DNA of 64,000 nt from NCBI RefSeq assembly GCF_000217795.1, contig NC_015681.1, positions 797,244 to 861,243 of the forward strand. The letters run 5' to 3'. The notes under the pieces are model-generated. The model saw only the letters and a list, made by a program, of their open reading frames with translations, did no database searches and was not told the DNA's origin. Source of the DNA: Thermodesulfatator indicus DSM 15286. GTDB taxonomy: Bacteria > Desulfobacterota > Thermodesulfobacteria > Thermodesulfobacteriales > Thermodesulfatatoraceae. Positions 25,574-34,374 of the stretch are shown here, one piece after another. The translations under genes and the position numbers were made by a program. How positions within the stretch are numbered: the first letter of the stretch is position 1; each line of letters starts with the position of its first letter.

Positions 25574-25772
25574 TAAAGACCTTTGCAAAATATTTTACTT
25601 AAAAGACTGCTTCGCCCTTGCGGGCTCGCAGTGACAAACTGACCGGTGGCTGGTGGTAGATGGAGGATGGCAGAAGAGACTGCTTCACTCCGTTCGCAGT
25701 GACAACAAGAGGGCATCATACGAGTCTGTGTCAGTAGGCAAAGCAACATCTGTTTAATTTTTAAAGATCTCA
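25574..25772. repeat. MITE-like element with inverted ends, 199 bp
   Basis: It starts TAAAGACCTTTGCAAAAT and ends TTTTTAAAGATCTCA, inverted relative to each other. The interior has GACTGCTTCGCCC...GGGCTCGCAGTGACA and a second GACTGCTTC...CGCAGTGAC arm. It has no coding content. It fills most of the 415-bp gap between slyD and a small gene. After it come the 14-bp palindrome AACGCTTAAGCGTT (25781-25794) and AGCGGGAATCTTGGT (25803-25817), which recurs at 39902-39916. Confidence 0.75.
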
Positions 25773-25887
25773 CCTAGATTAACGCTTAAGCGTTGGGGGC
25801 AAAGCGGGAATCTTGGTTTCTTTTGTATTTTCCAAAATTTTTGCTATTTTAATCTACGCTTAAGGGTAAAATAAAATGGGAGGATAT

Positions 25888-26097
25888 ATGGACCGGAAGC
25901 TTTTAGATCAACTCAAAAAGAAAGTACAAGCAGAACTGGTAAAAAAAGAAAGGGAAACCTTAGAGTATTGGCTTCAGGAACTTCAAAAAATATATGCTAA
26001 AAAACACCAAACTCTTCCTGAATTTAAAGCGGATGTGCGCCAATTTATGGAACGCATGAAAAACAGACTCGAAGTCTTAAAGACCAAAGGTCTATAG
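25888..26097 (+). CDS. Small charged coiled-coil protein
   Basis: 69 residues from ATG 25888, preceded by ATGGGAGGATAT (the ATG within that ribosome-binding site is an unlikely start). It is almost entirely helical, rich in Lys/Glu/Gln with heptad-like leucines (LLDQLKKKVQAELVKKERE). It has no Cys and no membrane segment. Not recognised. It converges on the GH57 gene, 18 bp away. It may be a small structural or adaptor protein. Confidence 0.6.
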   Translation: MDRKLLDQLKKKVQAELVKKERETLEYWLQELQKIYAKKHQTLPEFKADVRQFMERMKNRLEVLKTKGL

Positions 26098-26115
26098 TTT
26101 AACTACTCCTTAAAA

Positions 26116-28188
26116 CTAAGTTATTTTTAGAGTTAGTCTTTTGGTAAAAAGGCTACCTTCTTTAAATTCCACTGCCCAGAAAGGCATAATTGCCAGACCT
26201 TGGGTAGTTAAATCAAAGCCGGCCTCAGATTGACTGACCGTCTTCACCGGGAACATAAAAAAGCTTGCTTGTTCTTCTAGTTTGAGAACAAATTTTTCTT
26301 TTTTAGGACCTTCTATTGCCAACTCTTTTCCAGAAAAGCTCACCGGCTTAGTAAAATCTATTGTTTGGCCGTCAACTTTTATATTTCCTTTACCATAAGC
26401 CAAAAGCGGCGGATAAATATTTAATTCCACCCCGAAGAAACATCTAGTTTTTTGAGAAGCACGATACTCCAGTTCATAGGAAACATCTAAAACAAGACCC
26501 GATTTCTCCAGTTTTATCTTTTTGCGCAATAAAAGGGGCCTTCTTGGAGAACCTGGGGGATAAAGACCACCATCACGGAAAAATATCAGTTCTTTTCCCT
26601 TTTTATGGCAGTTAAAAGGCTGGTTAGCAAAGTCTCCCCATTCAGCAAAATCACATCTAACAAAATCAGAAAGCCTACGATTTGGATCAAAAAAGTGCTC
26701 AATTAAGCTATGCCTTTCATACCAGTCATAAACCAAGGCCTTTAATACTTCTTCAGAAGGCTTTTTGCGAAGGGTATGGATGCTTGAAACTCCTTCTTCA
26801 AAATCAACAGGTTGTTCTTCTGGGTATTTTATGGCTTCGTGATAGGCTTCAAAGCGTCTGGTAAGAACGTTCGTGTAATTGTGTGGATGGCAAAGCCGTG
26901 ACCACTCTATCAGCTGTGCACCATAAGAAGGTTTAAAAATAGCCACGGCTTTGGCCGAAGAAAAGAATATTTCTTCCTGGCCGTCATAATCAACATCACA
27001 AGTATCAATTTTTGCTTTTTGCTTTGCCCTTAATTTGCCTTCAGCAGATAATAGCTTCTGCCATACCGCCTGGCGTAAATGGGGCAGATAAAGACCGCCG
27101 AAGATCCCGTGCCAATATGCATCATTACACTGGGAGGCAAGAAGATCGAGCCTGGCCTCAGGGTCGATCTTTCGCCTTGAAAGCTCGCTCACTTGCAGCA
27201 TGCGTTTATGGAGATGATTTGACTCTGGATACTTAACAAAAAAATTTCGCCAATGACCACCTCTTATAAAAGCAGAAAAGCGAGTTTTTTCAGGTTTGAG
27301 ACGCTTTAAAAGCTCCTCAAGTTCAAGAATTCGCTTGGCCGGAAGGGCCCATTCTTCCATTTCTGAGTATGAAGCTGTAGGCAAGTAGGCCAGCCCATTT
27401 GGCTTAACTTTTTCTAACGCTTGCGCATAAGTCATAAGTTCAATTTTTTCTTCTTCAATCCACTGGCCCATAGTCTTCAAAAAAGTCTCAAGCCAACCTT
27501 CTTCAAAGACCCACTTTTTAGTCCCAGGCCATACTCCAAATTTTTCGCCATCGTCAAAATAAACGGCAAGCCGTCCTCCCCGAGAAACCACATCAGCAAG
27601 ATAAAGTCCAAGCCTTTCTACTGGCCAGAAAGGGATTGCGTAACGCAAAGTCTCATCTATTGGGAAAACCGCAAGCTTGTGCCCTTCAGCCTCAGTAAGA
27701 TAGTAACCATACAAGTCGTTTTTTTCGAAACCCGTGACGAGAAAATGTCGGTCGTCAACAACTACATATTTTATCCCTAATAAGGCCAAGTCCTCCACCA
27801 GTGGCTGATCCCACACACGCTCAGTAAGCCAGAGGCCTATTGATGTCTTCCCAAACTGTTTCTTTATATAGTCTTTATGACGAAGAATCTGTTCTTTACG
27901 GTCCTCTCTAGGGATAACGGCCAAGATAGGTTCAAAAAAACCCCCTACCACTGGCTCGATTTGGCCTCGGGAAATTAATTCTCCTAAAAGCTCGAAAGTG
28001 GTGGGATGATTATCTTCCCACCACTTGAGTAAAATACCGCTAACATGAAGGCTTATACAAAAGAAAGGATATTTGGCCAATATTTTCAGGAAAGGGTAAT
28101 AACTTTCTTCAGTCAGCCGCCTTATCACAGAATCAAAATTGCCAAGGGGTTGATGATTATGGACTCCAAAAACAAACGGCAATTTCAT
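26116..28188 (-). CDS. Glycoside hydrolase family 57 (alpha-amylase / 4-alpha-glucanotransferase type)
   Basis: 690 residues, close to the archaeal 4-alpha-glucanotransferase length. The start MKLPFVFGVHNHQPLGNF has the conserved HNHQP motif. The nucleophile-type Glu is E123 in WLTERVWDQP, the acid/base Asp is in VYFDDGEKFG (about 212-213), and the C-terminal beta domains (about 300-690) match DUF1925/DUF1926. It rearranges or trims alpha-1,4 glucans in the cytoplasm (no signal peptide), pointing to internal glycogen storage. It begins 15 bp after the nadA stop, probably as the last gene of the group. Confidence 0.9.
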   Translation of the reverse strand: MKLPFVFGVHNHQPLGNFDSVIRRLTEESYYPFLKILAKYPFFCISLHVSGILLKWWEDNHPTTFELLGELISRGQIEPVVGGFFEPILAVIPREDRKEQILRHKDYIKKQFGKTSIGLWLTERVWDQPLVEDLALLGIKYVVVDDRHFLVTGFEKNDLYGYYLTEAEGHKLAVFPIDETLRYAIPFWPVERLGLYLADVVSRGGRLAVYFDDGEKFGVWPGTKKWVFEEGWLETFLKTMGQWIEEEKIELMTYAQALEKVKPNGLAYLPTASYSEMEEWALPAKRILELEELLKRLKPEKTRFSAFIRGGHWRNFFVKYPESNHLHKRMLQVSELSRRKIDPEARLDLLASQCNDAYWHGIFGGLYLPHLRQAVWQKLLSAEGKLRAKQKAKIDTCDVDYDGQEEIFFSSAKAVAIFKPSYGAQLIEWSRLCHPHNYTNVLTRRFEAYHEAIKYPEEQPVDFEEGVSSIHTLRKKPSEEVLKALVYDWYERHSLIEHFFDPNRRLSDFVRCDFAEWGDFANQPFNCHKKGKELIFFRDGGLYPPGSPRRPLLLRKKIKLEKSGLVLDVSYELEYRASQKTRCFFGVELNIYPPLLAYGKGNIKVDGQTIDFTKPVSFSGKELAIEGPKKEKFVLKLEEQASFFMFPVKTVSQSEAGFDLTTQGLAIMPFWAVEFKEGSLFTKRLTLKIT

Positions 28189-28203
28189 TTGGGCCTCCTA
28201 CTC

Positions 28204-29133
28204 CTAAGTGCGAGGGATTTCTAACATACGAGTTACCGCCCGGTAAGCCTTGATCCTTATATCTTCAGGAACCTTTACCGTGGGAGATAAAGTTTCGAGC
28301 GATTTTTTTAAATCTTCAAGGGAAATAATCTTCATGGCCTCGCAGAGCATCTTTTCTGAAGCCGGATAAAATTCTTTATCGGGGTTTTGTTTTTTCAAAG
28401 GATATAAAAGCCCAACCTCTGTACCTATAATGAATTCTTTAGCTTTGGACTCGCGAACATAGCGTAACATACCGCTGGTTGACCTTACGGCATCAGCCAG
28501 GTCAATTACCTCAGGGCGGCATTCTGGATGGGCTATAAAGAGAGCCTCTGGATGTGCTTTGCGCGCCGCTTTAACCTCTTCCACCGTTAACACATCATGG
28601 AAAGGACAATAGCCTTCAAAATAGTGAATTTTTTTATCTTTTAAAAAACGCTGGGTGTAGCGAGCTAGATTTTTGTCCGGGATAAAGATTACTTCTTTTT
28701 CCGGTAAAGCCTTAACCACATTTACAGCGTTAGCTGAAGTGCAACAAATATCAGAGACGGCCTTTATTTCTACATAGGAATTGACATAAGTTACCACAGG
28801 CGCGCCAGGATATTTTGCCTTAAGGGCTTCTACATCTTCAACGGTTATCATATCAGCCATCTCGCAGCCCGCCTCTACCCGTGGGAAAACTACCAATTTG
28901 TCTGGCGAAACTATGGCCGCGGTCTCGGCCATAAAGCGCACCCCGCAAAAGACAATAACTTCCGCCTCGGTTTGAGCGGCTTTCAGGGAAAGTTCAAGAG
29001 AATCACCAACAAGATCAGCTACATCTTGAATCTCTGGGGGCTGATAATTATGGGCCAAAATAATGGCTTTACGATCTCGCGCAAGCTCTCTTATCTCTTG
29101 CTGAAGTTCATTCAAGGCTGGCTGTTCACCCAT
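28204..29133 (-). CDS. nadA: Quinolinate synthase A
   Basis: 309 residues. It condenses iminoaspartate with dihydroxyacetone phosphate to quinolinate for NAD synthesis. The [4Fe-4S] ligands correspond to C90 (AGCEMADM), C176 (GYCPFHD) and C264 (KMLCEAM). Other hallmarks are ILAHNYQPPEIQDVAD, TYVNSYVEIKA, CTSANA and AHPECRPEV. The family-standard length supports ATG 29133. It lies between lolA and the GH57 gene with 4- and 15-bp gaps; nadB and nadC are not here. Confidence 0.96.
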   Translation of the reverse strand: MGEQPALNELQQEIRELARDRKAIILAHNYQPPEIQDVADLVGDSLELSLKAAQTEAEVIVFCGVRFMAETAAIVSPDKLVVFPRVEAGCEMADMITVEDVEALKAKYPGAPVVTYVNSYVEIKAVSDICCTSANAVNVVKALPEKEVIFIPDKNLARYTQRFLKDKKIHYFEGYCPFHDVLTVEEVKAARKAHPEALFIAHPECRPEVIDLADAVRSTSGMLRYVRESKAKEFIIGTEVGLLYPLKKQNPDKEFYPASEKMLCEAMKIISLEDLKKSLETLSPTVKVPEDIRIKAYRAVTRMLEIPRT

Positions 29134-29137
29134 AAAA

Positions 29138-29791
29138 TCACCTCTGTCTTATTATCTCAACATCTCTTGGAGGTTCAAAGTGAAAAATGGACGATTTAAG
29201 TTTAACATTTCGTTTTATTTTAAAAAATTTAATTTTCGTAAGGTTTTCGAGCTGATCCCAAAACCATATCTCTTTAATGGCTCCATTTTCAGGAGTAACA
29301 ATTAGACAAATTTTTTGTACCTGAGTTTCCTGATCTTTAGGAATAAGAGTAAGGGCTACCTTTTTTTCAGAAAGTTTTTCAAAGGAGCTAAGCTCAAAAT
29401 CTCGCAAAATGTCAGCCTGACCTTTGAGAAAATTAACTGTAACCTTAGAAGATAATGATTGATCTAACGGAAAAACCATCACCTGTTTATCCTTAGGGCT
29501 ATAAACATAAATGGTTTTACCGTCAAATATGACCAGAAGTTTCTCAGGCCACTCATATTCCCAGCGCATAAGGCCGGGTTTTTTATAAAAAACTTTACCT
29601 TTAGAAATCTTTACCTGGCCACCTCTTTTGAAAAGAACTTCTTGTTCAAATTCACCAGCAAAACTTTTGGTTGCCTGATAATAAGCCTCAACGCGCTGGG
29701 CTATCTCGGTCGGCAAGTTTGCCGCCCAAAGCGACTTATTTATCAGGACTCCTAAGCACAGGACGAGGACGAACACCATCTGACGGACCAA
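29138..29791 (-). CDS. lolA: Outer-membrane lipoprotein carrier protein LolA
   Basis: 217 residues. The N-terminal signal peptide (VFVLVLCLGVLINKSLWAA) has a likely cleavage near residue 24. The LolA half-barrel has the family phrases SFAGEFEQEVLFKRGG, GKVFYKKPGLMRWEYEWPEK and LLVIFDGKTIYVYSPKDKQV. It carries lipoproteins across the periplasm to the outer membrane. Its start lies 56 bp inside the end of ftsK, an unusually long overlap in another frame. A start at the internal Met of MVRQMVF (M5) would shorten the overlap to 44 bp. Confidence 0.9.
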   Translation of the reverse strand: MVRQMVFVLVLCLGVLINKSLWAANLPTEIAQRVEAYYQATKSFAGEFEQEVLFKRGGQVKISKGKVFYKKPGLMRWEYEWPEKLLVIFDGKTIYVYSPKDKQVMVFPLDQSLSSKVTVNFLKGQADILRDFELSSFEKLSEKKVALTLIPKDQETQVQKICLIVTPENGAIKEIWFWDQLENLTKIKFFKIKRNVKLKSSIFHFEPPRDVEIIRQR

Positions 29792-31832
29792 CGATTCCCT
29801 CCTTTTCCATTCTTTCTATCATGCGAGCAGCTCTATTATAGCCCACTCTTAAACGTCTTTGTAACATAGAAATAGACGCTTGGCCGGTTTGCACTACGAT
29901 TTGTACAGCCTGTTCATAAAGTTCATCAACTTCATCGTCAGCAATTTCTGAACCACCCTCTTCGGTTACCGTAAACTCTATCTCGTAAGCGGGTTCACCC
30001 TGGGATTGCAGGAATTCAATCACCCTTTTTACTTCTTCTTCGCTTATATAAGCCCCATGAATACGCTTTAATTTTGAAGTTCCAGGAGGCAAAAAGAGCA
30101 TGTCTCCAGCACCAAGGAGCCTTTCTGCTCCACCTGTGTCTAAAATGGTACGAGAATCAGTACGAGAAGATACTTGAAATGAAATCCTAGCAGGAAAATT
30201 CGCTTTTATAATACCGGTTAACACATCTACCGATGGCCTCTGGGTAGCCAAAAGCAAATGAATACCTGAAGCCCTAGCCATTTGGGCTAATCTAGTAAGA
30301 GACATTTCTACATCTTTTGACGAAACTACCATGAGGTCTGCCAGCTCATCCACCACTATGACAATATACGGGAGCTTTTCTTCTGCCTGGGCGTTATAAG
30401 ATTCAAGGTTTCTCGCCCTGGCTTCTTCAAGGAGCTGATAGCGCCTTTCCATCTCAGCTACTGCCCATTTTAAGGCCAGAGTAGCGGTTTTGGGCTCAAG
30501 TAGTACCGGATGTAAAAGATGAGGAATGCCGTCATAAACCGAAAGTTCAATACGTTTAGGATCTATAAGGAGCAAGCGTACTTCTTCAGGAGTAGCCTTA
30601 AAAAGAAGGCTCATAAGCATGGAATGGAGGCACACACTTTTCCCTGTCCCAGTGGCTCCAGCTATGAGGAGGTGGGGCATTTTGGCCAAGTCTGTAACCA
30701 CTGGACGTCCTGAAATATCTTTTCCCAGGGCCAGCGTCAGCTTTGATTTGGCTTTACGATAGGTCTCACTGGCAAGAATTTCTTTCAAATAAACAATCTC
30801 CCGTTCACGGTTAGCTACCTCTATACCTACAGCTGATTTGCCAGGTATCGGGGCTACAATACGAACACTTGCCGCCTTAAGCCCAAGGGCTAAGTCATCG
30901 GCCAGAGAAGAAATCTTATTGATTTTTATACCAGGAGCTGGTTCGTATTCATAAACTGTAATTACCGGGCCTGGACAAATCTCTGTTACCTTTCCTCTTA
31001 CCCCAAAGTCTTCAAGCTTTTGTTCGAGAAGCTTGGCTCTGGCCAAAAGCTCTTCTTTACTTTCGCGTTTTACCTGAGGCGGAGGATCATTCAACAAGTT
31101 TAATGGAGGTTTTTGAAATTTCTGCCCTATACTGGGGGTAGGCAATTTTTTAGACTCGTCTTTTTCTGGAGTATAAAGGTCTTCTTCTGGCTCAGGGTAG
31201 ATTTCTTGAGCCTCTGGAATTTGTGGTTCAAAGGCCGAAACCAGTTCTCTTGCTTCCTGAACCGGAGATTCATGAGTTTCTCTTGAAAAGAAAGTTTTAA
31301 ACTTACTTATCAAAAAGACAACGAAGTTTTTGGCCCTTTCTAAAAGCTCTTTTGGAGAAAAGCCGGAAATCAAAGAAAGTGCTACCAACTGAAACAAAAC
31401 TATGATGAGGAAAAGCCCTGGTTTACCTAAAAGGGCTACTAACTGTTTGCCTAAAACGCCTAGGAGGCCACCGTTTAATGGATAAGGCCCAATTTCTCCA
31501 TGAAGGTTGGCCAATGGTTCCAGAAAAGAAACCGAAGATATAAAAAGAACCGCCGCCACCAGAAGCCTTAATCCCTGTTTTTGGCCGCTAAAAAGCCAGA
31601 TTCCTCCAAGGATCAAAAAAATAGGGACAAACCAGGCCCCAATACCTGCAAGATCAAAGAAAAAGGCAGATATATAAGCCCCGATAAGACCGGTAAAATT
31701 TTTAACCTGAATAGCTCCAACACGACCAAAACCAGGATCATCAGGGTGATAACCCACCAAGGCTAAAAAAATAAAAACTCCAAGAGCTAGTAAAACTATA
31801 CCTATAATTTCGTGTTTAAAACGATTAAACAT
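29736..31832 (-). CDS. ftsK: DNA translocase FtsK
   Basis: 698 residues. Four membrane helices lie in the first 170 residues, followed by a short Pro/Glu-rich linker (about 200-260), the motor with Walker A GATGTGKSV near 395 and Walker B IVIVVDELADLM near 495, and a C-terminal gamma winged helix (LYEQAVQIVVQTGQASISMLQRRL) that reads KOPS sequences. It pumps chromosome ends apart at the division septum. The linker is much shorter than in E. coli and resembles SpoIIIE-size proteins. It is followed by lolA, a pairing common in Gram-negatives. Confidence 0.95.
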   Translation of the reverse strand: MFNRFKHEIIGIVLLALGVFIFLALVGYHPDDPGFGRVGAIQVKNFTGLIGAYISAFFFDLAGIGAWFVPIFLILGGIWLFSGQKQGLRLLVAAVLFISSVSFLEPLANLHGEIGPYPLNGGLLGVLGKQLVALLGKPGLFLIIVLFQLVALSLISGFSPKELLERAKNFVVFLISKFKTFFSRETHESPVQEARELVSAFEPQIPEAQEIYPEPEEDLYTPEKDESKKLPTPSIGQKFQKPPLNLLNDPPPQVKRESKEELLARAKLLEQKLEDFGVRGKVTEICPGPVITVYEYEPAPGIKINKISSLADDLALGLKAASVRIVAPIPGKSAVGIEVANREREIVYLKEILASETYRKAKSKLTLALGKDISGRPVVTDLAKMPHLLIAGATGTGKSVCLHSMLMSLLFKATPEEVRLLLIDPKRIELSVYDGIPHLLHPVLLEPKTATLALKWAVAEMERRYQLLEEARARNLESYNAQAEEKLPYIVIVVDELADLMVVSSKDVEMSLTRLAQMARASGIHLLLATQRPSVDVLTGIIKANFPARISFQVSSRTDSRTILDTGGAERLLGAGDMLFLPPGTSKLKRIHGAYISEEEVKRVIEFLQSQGEPAYEIEFTVTEEGGSEIADDEVDELYEQAVQIVVQTGQASISMLQRRLRVGYNRAARMIERMEKEGIVGPSDGVRPRPVLRSPDK

Positions 31833-31835
31833 TTT

Positions 31836-32339
31836 TTAAGGAGACTCTTCTTTGAGAAAAGCCAACCCCTGACTAATCAAGCCAGACCAGCCCAATTGTT
31901 TTAGTATCGGCCATATCTCTTCATCTGAAAGAGACGAAAAGCGTGCTAACAGTAAAAGAGAAGGATTATCCTTTAAAAAAATAGCCACAAAACCCTTTTT
32001 TTCTTTGGGTGCATAGCTAATCAAGGCTCGATAACCATCTATCTGACGGTATTTCAAAATAAAGTCAGGTGTTTCTACTTCAAGCCTACCCTTAAGAGTT
32101 TGAGCTAACTTTTCCCCTTGCGTCCCACCGGCGAAAAGGACTTCTAGTCTGGCGCCATCTCCTCGCTCATAGAAGCGACGAATATAAAAGGCCTTTTGTT
32201 CTCCACCAGCGTATTTAAGATAATGCGGCTCAGAGGCCTTCCAGCCGGCAAGATCTTTAAGAAAAGAAAGTTCCGCCTTTGAGGCCCAAACTACCAAAGG
32301 AGACAAACAAAGAAATAAGACGAATAAAAATCTCTTCAT
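31836..32339 (-). CDS. Secreted protein of unknown function, DUF6599-like
   Basis: 167 residues from ATG 32339; a longer in-frame start adds 16 residues before the signal peptide and is rejected. The signal peptide is MKRFLFVLFLCLSPLVVWA. The mature part (LAGWKASEPHYLKYAGG...FYERGDGARLEVLFAGG...) resembles the periplasmic DUF6599 family by eye; this is tentative. It ends 4 bp before ftsK. The region upstream shares the TTTGCCTGTCCCT motif with other promoters in the window. Confidence 0.65.
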   Translation of the reverse strand: MKRFLFVLFLCLSPLVVWASKAELSFLKDLAGWKASEPHYLKYAGGEQKAFYIRRFYERGDGARLEVLFAGGTQGEKLAQTLKGRLEVETPDFILKYRQIDGYRALISYAPKEKKGFVAIFLKDNPSLLLLARFSSLSDEEIWPILKQLGWSGLISQGLAFLKEESP

Positions 32340-32394
32340 AAATGCCTCGTAAAAATTATTTTTTAAAAGATACCACGAATGCAGCATTTCTAAA

Positions 32395-32423
32395 AATCAA
32401 ATGTAAAAATTAGGGACAGGCAA
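32395..32423 (-). promoter_or_regulatory. Putative minus-strand promoter with TTTGCCTGTCCCT motif
   Basis: On the minus strand TTGCCT (32418-32423), a 17-bp spacer and a weak TTGATT (32395-32400) lie 56 bp upstream of ATG 32339. The 13-mer covers 32412-32424. It also lies in the divergent gap before pmbA (32499). Confidence 0.35.
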
Positions 32424-32498
32424 AACAAAAATTAAAGATGAATTCTAAAGATAAGCCGAGTATAATGACTTCAATTTTCAAAGTTTCGGGAGGAGCAA

Positions 32499-33815
32499 GT
32501 GGATCAAATAAAAGATATCCTCTGGCCCTGGCAAAAAGAAAAAGGCCTTGAGGCCTTAGAAATATATGCTTATGAAGAAAAAGGCCTAAAAATAGAAAAA
32601 AAAGACCGCCGACTAGAAAAATTTCAACCTTATGAAGAACACGGGCTGGCCATAAGAATACTGAAAGATGGGGCTCTGGGGTTTTCTTTCACCACTTCTT
32701 TGGCTCCAGAAGATGTTTTAAACGCGGCCTTTAAGGCTTATGAAATGGCCTCGGTTATGGAAAAAGACGCTTACTCTTTACCAGGCCCCCAGGAATATCC
32801 CATTTTACCGCCGGCAAGAGAAGAATTAATTTCTGCAGAAGAAGGACTTGCTATTCTTGAACAAGTAGAAGAAACAGCTTTTTCTTATGACTCACGCGTA
32901 AAAAGAATTCAAGAAGCTGGCCTTAGTCATAGCCAGGGGAAACTTTACATAGCCAATACAAACGGCCTCGAAGCTCAATGGGACTACGGCGGCTTTTCTT
33001 TGGTAGCGGTAGTGATAGCCATGGAGGGAGAAGAAGCCCAAATGGGCTGGGAATGGCAGCTATTTCCCTTGAGAGAGAGGATAAAACCTGAGGAAATAGC
33101 GCAAAAAGCCGCTTATCGGGCGGTAAAAAGACTTGGGGCTAAGCCAATTTCTTCCCGAAAAATCCATGTTCTCCTGCCGCCTCACGTAGCAGTAGATTTC
33201 CTAGAGCTACTTTCAAGTTCGTTTCTGGGAGATAATCTAGTTAAAGGCAAATCTGTTCTCAAAAATAAACTTGGCCAAAAAGTATTTCCCTCATTTATAA
33301 ACATTATCGATAACGGAGTTTTGGTTGATGTTATAGGCACAAGACCTTTTGATGACGAAGGTATTCCCCAACGCGAGACAGTCTTAGTTAAAGAAGGGAA
33401 AATAGAAAATTTTCTCTTTGACTCTTATTGGGGTAAAAAAGCAGGTTTCCCATCTACCGGTAATGCCAGGAGGGGAAGCTTCAAAGATCAACCCTCTGTA
33501 GGGCTTACCAATTTTTATCTTAAGCCAGGAGAATACCCTCCAGAAAAAATTACAGGCAAGTTATCAGAATTTTTTGAGGTCTTAGAAGTTTTAGGCATGC
33601 ACACTGCTGATCCCATTTCAGGAGAATTCTCGTTAGGCGTTTCTGGTCTTCTTCACCGCAACGGAGAAATTATCCCTGTAAATGGCATGGCTATTTCAGG
33701 TGATATTTTTTCACTTTTTGAAAAGATTGAAGCCCTAGGCAATGACCTCACTTTTTACAGCAACATTGGGAGCCCTAGCATTCTTACCGCTAAGCTTGAC
33801 CTTGCTGGTAGCTAG
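32499..33815 (+). CDS. pmbA: PmbA/TldD-family metalloprotease, PmbA (TldE) type
   Basis: 438 residues from GTG 32499 with CGGGAGGAGCAA upstream. It matches PmbA/TldE across its length (for example YEEHGLAIRILKDGALGFSF near 50, RRGSFKDQPSVGLTNF near 325). It forms a heterodimer with TldD that degrades unfolded peptides and processes some RiPPs and antitoxins. The zinc-binding HExxxH of TldD is absent, as expected for the PmbA/TldE subunit. No tldD is in the window, so its partner must be elsewhere. Confidence 0.88.
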   Translation: MDQIKDILWPWQKEKGLEALEIYAYEEKGLKIEKKDRRLEKFQPYEEHGLAIRILKDGALGFSFTTSLAPEDVLNAAFKAYEMASVMEKDAYSLPGPQEYPILPPAREELISAEEGLAILEQVEETAFSYDSRVKRIQEAGLSHSQGKLYIANTNGLEAQWDYGGFSLVAVVIAMEGEEAQMGWEWQLFPLRERIKPEEIAQKAAYRAVKRLGAKPISSRKIHVLLPPHVAVDFLELLSSSFLGDNLVKGKSVLKNKLGQKVFPSFINIIDNGVLVDVIGTRPFDDEGIPQRETVLVKEGKIENFLFDSYWGKKAGFPSTGNARRGSFKDQPSVGLTNFYLKPGEYPPEKITGKLSEFFEVLEVLGMHTADPISGEFSLGVSGLLHRNGEIIPVNGMAISGDIFSLFEKIEALGNDLTFYSNIGSPSILTAKLDLAGS

Positions 33816-33905
33816 TTTGTCCTCAATAAAAACAAAGAACTTAAGCTTTTAAAAAAAATTGGAAGTAATATTAAAAAAATTATCTCTTTTAAAGATAAGT
33901 AAAAA

Positions 33906-33930
33906 CACAAAGCTATGATATAGCTTTGTG
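33906..33930. promoter_or_regulatory. Perfect 10-bp inverted repeat before the CBS gene
   Basis: CACAAAGCTA and TAGCTTTGTG flank TGATA, 21 bp before ATG 33952. On the plus strand it is followed by A's rather than T's, so it is not a terminator for pmbA. It is better read as an operator or a 5'-UTR hairpin close to the ribosome-binding site. Confidence 0.5.
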
Positions 33931-33951
33931 AAAAAAATGGAGGGGCTTTAT

Positions 33952-34359
33952 ATGAAAGATTTAGCACAAATAACAGTTAACAAAGTGATGACACGATCGC
34001 TAAAAATTGTAGATATCGATACTTCTTTTGAAGAAGTGGTTAAAACTTTTAATGAAACCAAAGTACACGCCCTCATCGTAGTAGGGCCCGGTGGTGAATT
34101 TATGGGGATTTTGAGCCATTCCGATATTATAAAAGGCTTACAAGAATATGGTCCTAAAATATTTGTATTAACTGCTGAAGACCTTATGCATCCTAAACCC
34201 TTCACTATTGACCCCAATGCAAACCTCAAAGAAGCAGCGGCCATAATGGTTAAAAACAGGATCCATCGTCTTTTAGTTATCTCCTCTCATGCGGGGAAAT
34301 ATATCCCTATAGGTGTTCTTTCGGCTACTGATATAATTAAAGCCGTAGCCAATACTTAG
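33952..34359 (+). CDS. Two-CBS-domain protein
   Basis: 135 residues from ATG 33952, preceded by ATGGAGGGGCTT; an upstream in-frame GTG would add 8 residues and include the ribosome-binding site. It is only a CBS pair (NKVMTRSLKIVDID... about 7-60; EDLMHPKPFTIDPN... about 72-130), probably sensing an adenosyl ligand. It shares the fold, but no close similarity, with the AcuB-like protein at 3.2 kb. It is followed 16 bp later by the barrel gene. Confidence 0.8.
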   Translation: MKDLAQITVNKVMTRSLKIVDIDTSFEEVVKTFNETKVHALIVVGPGGEFMGILSHSDIIKGLQEYGPKIFVLTAEDLMHPKPFTIDPNANLKEAAAIMVKNRIHRLLVISSHAGKYIPIGVLSATDIIKAVANT

Positions 34360-34374
34360 AAGGAGGATATCCAA

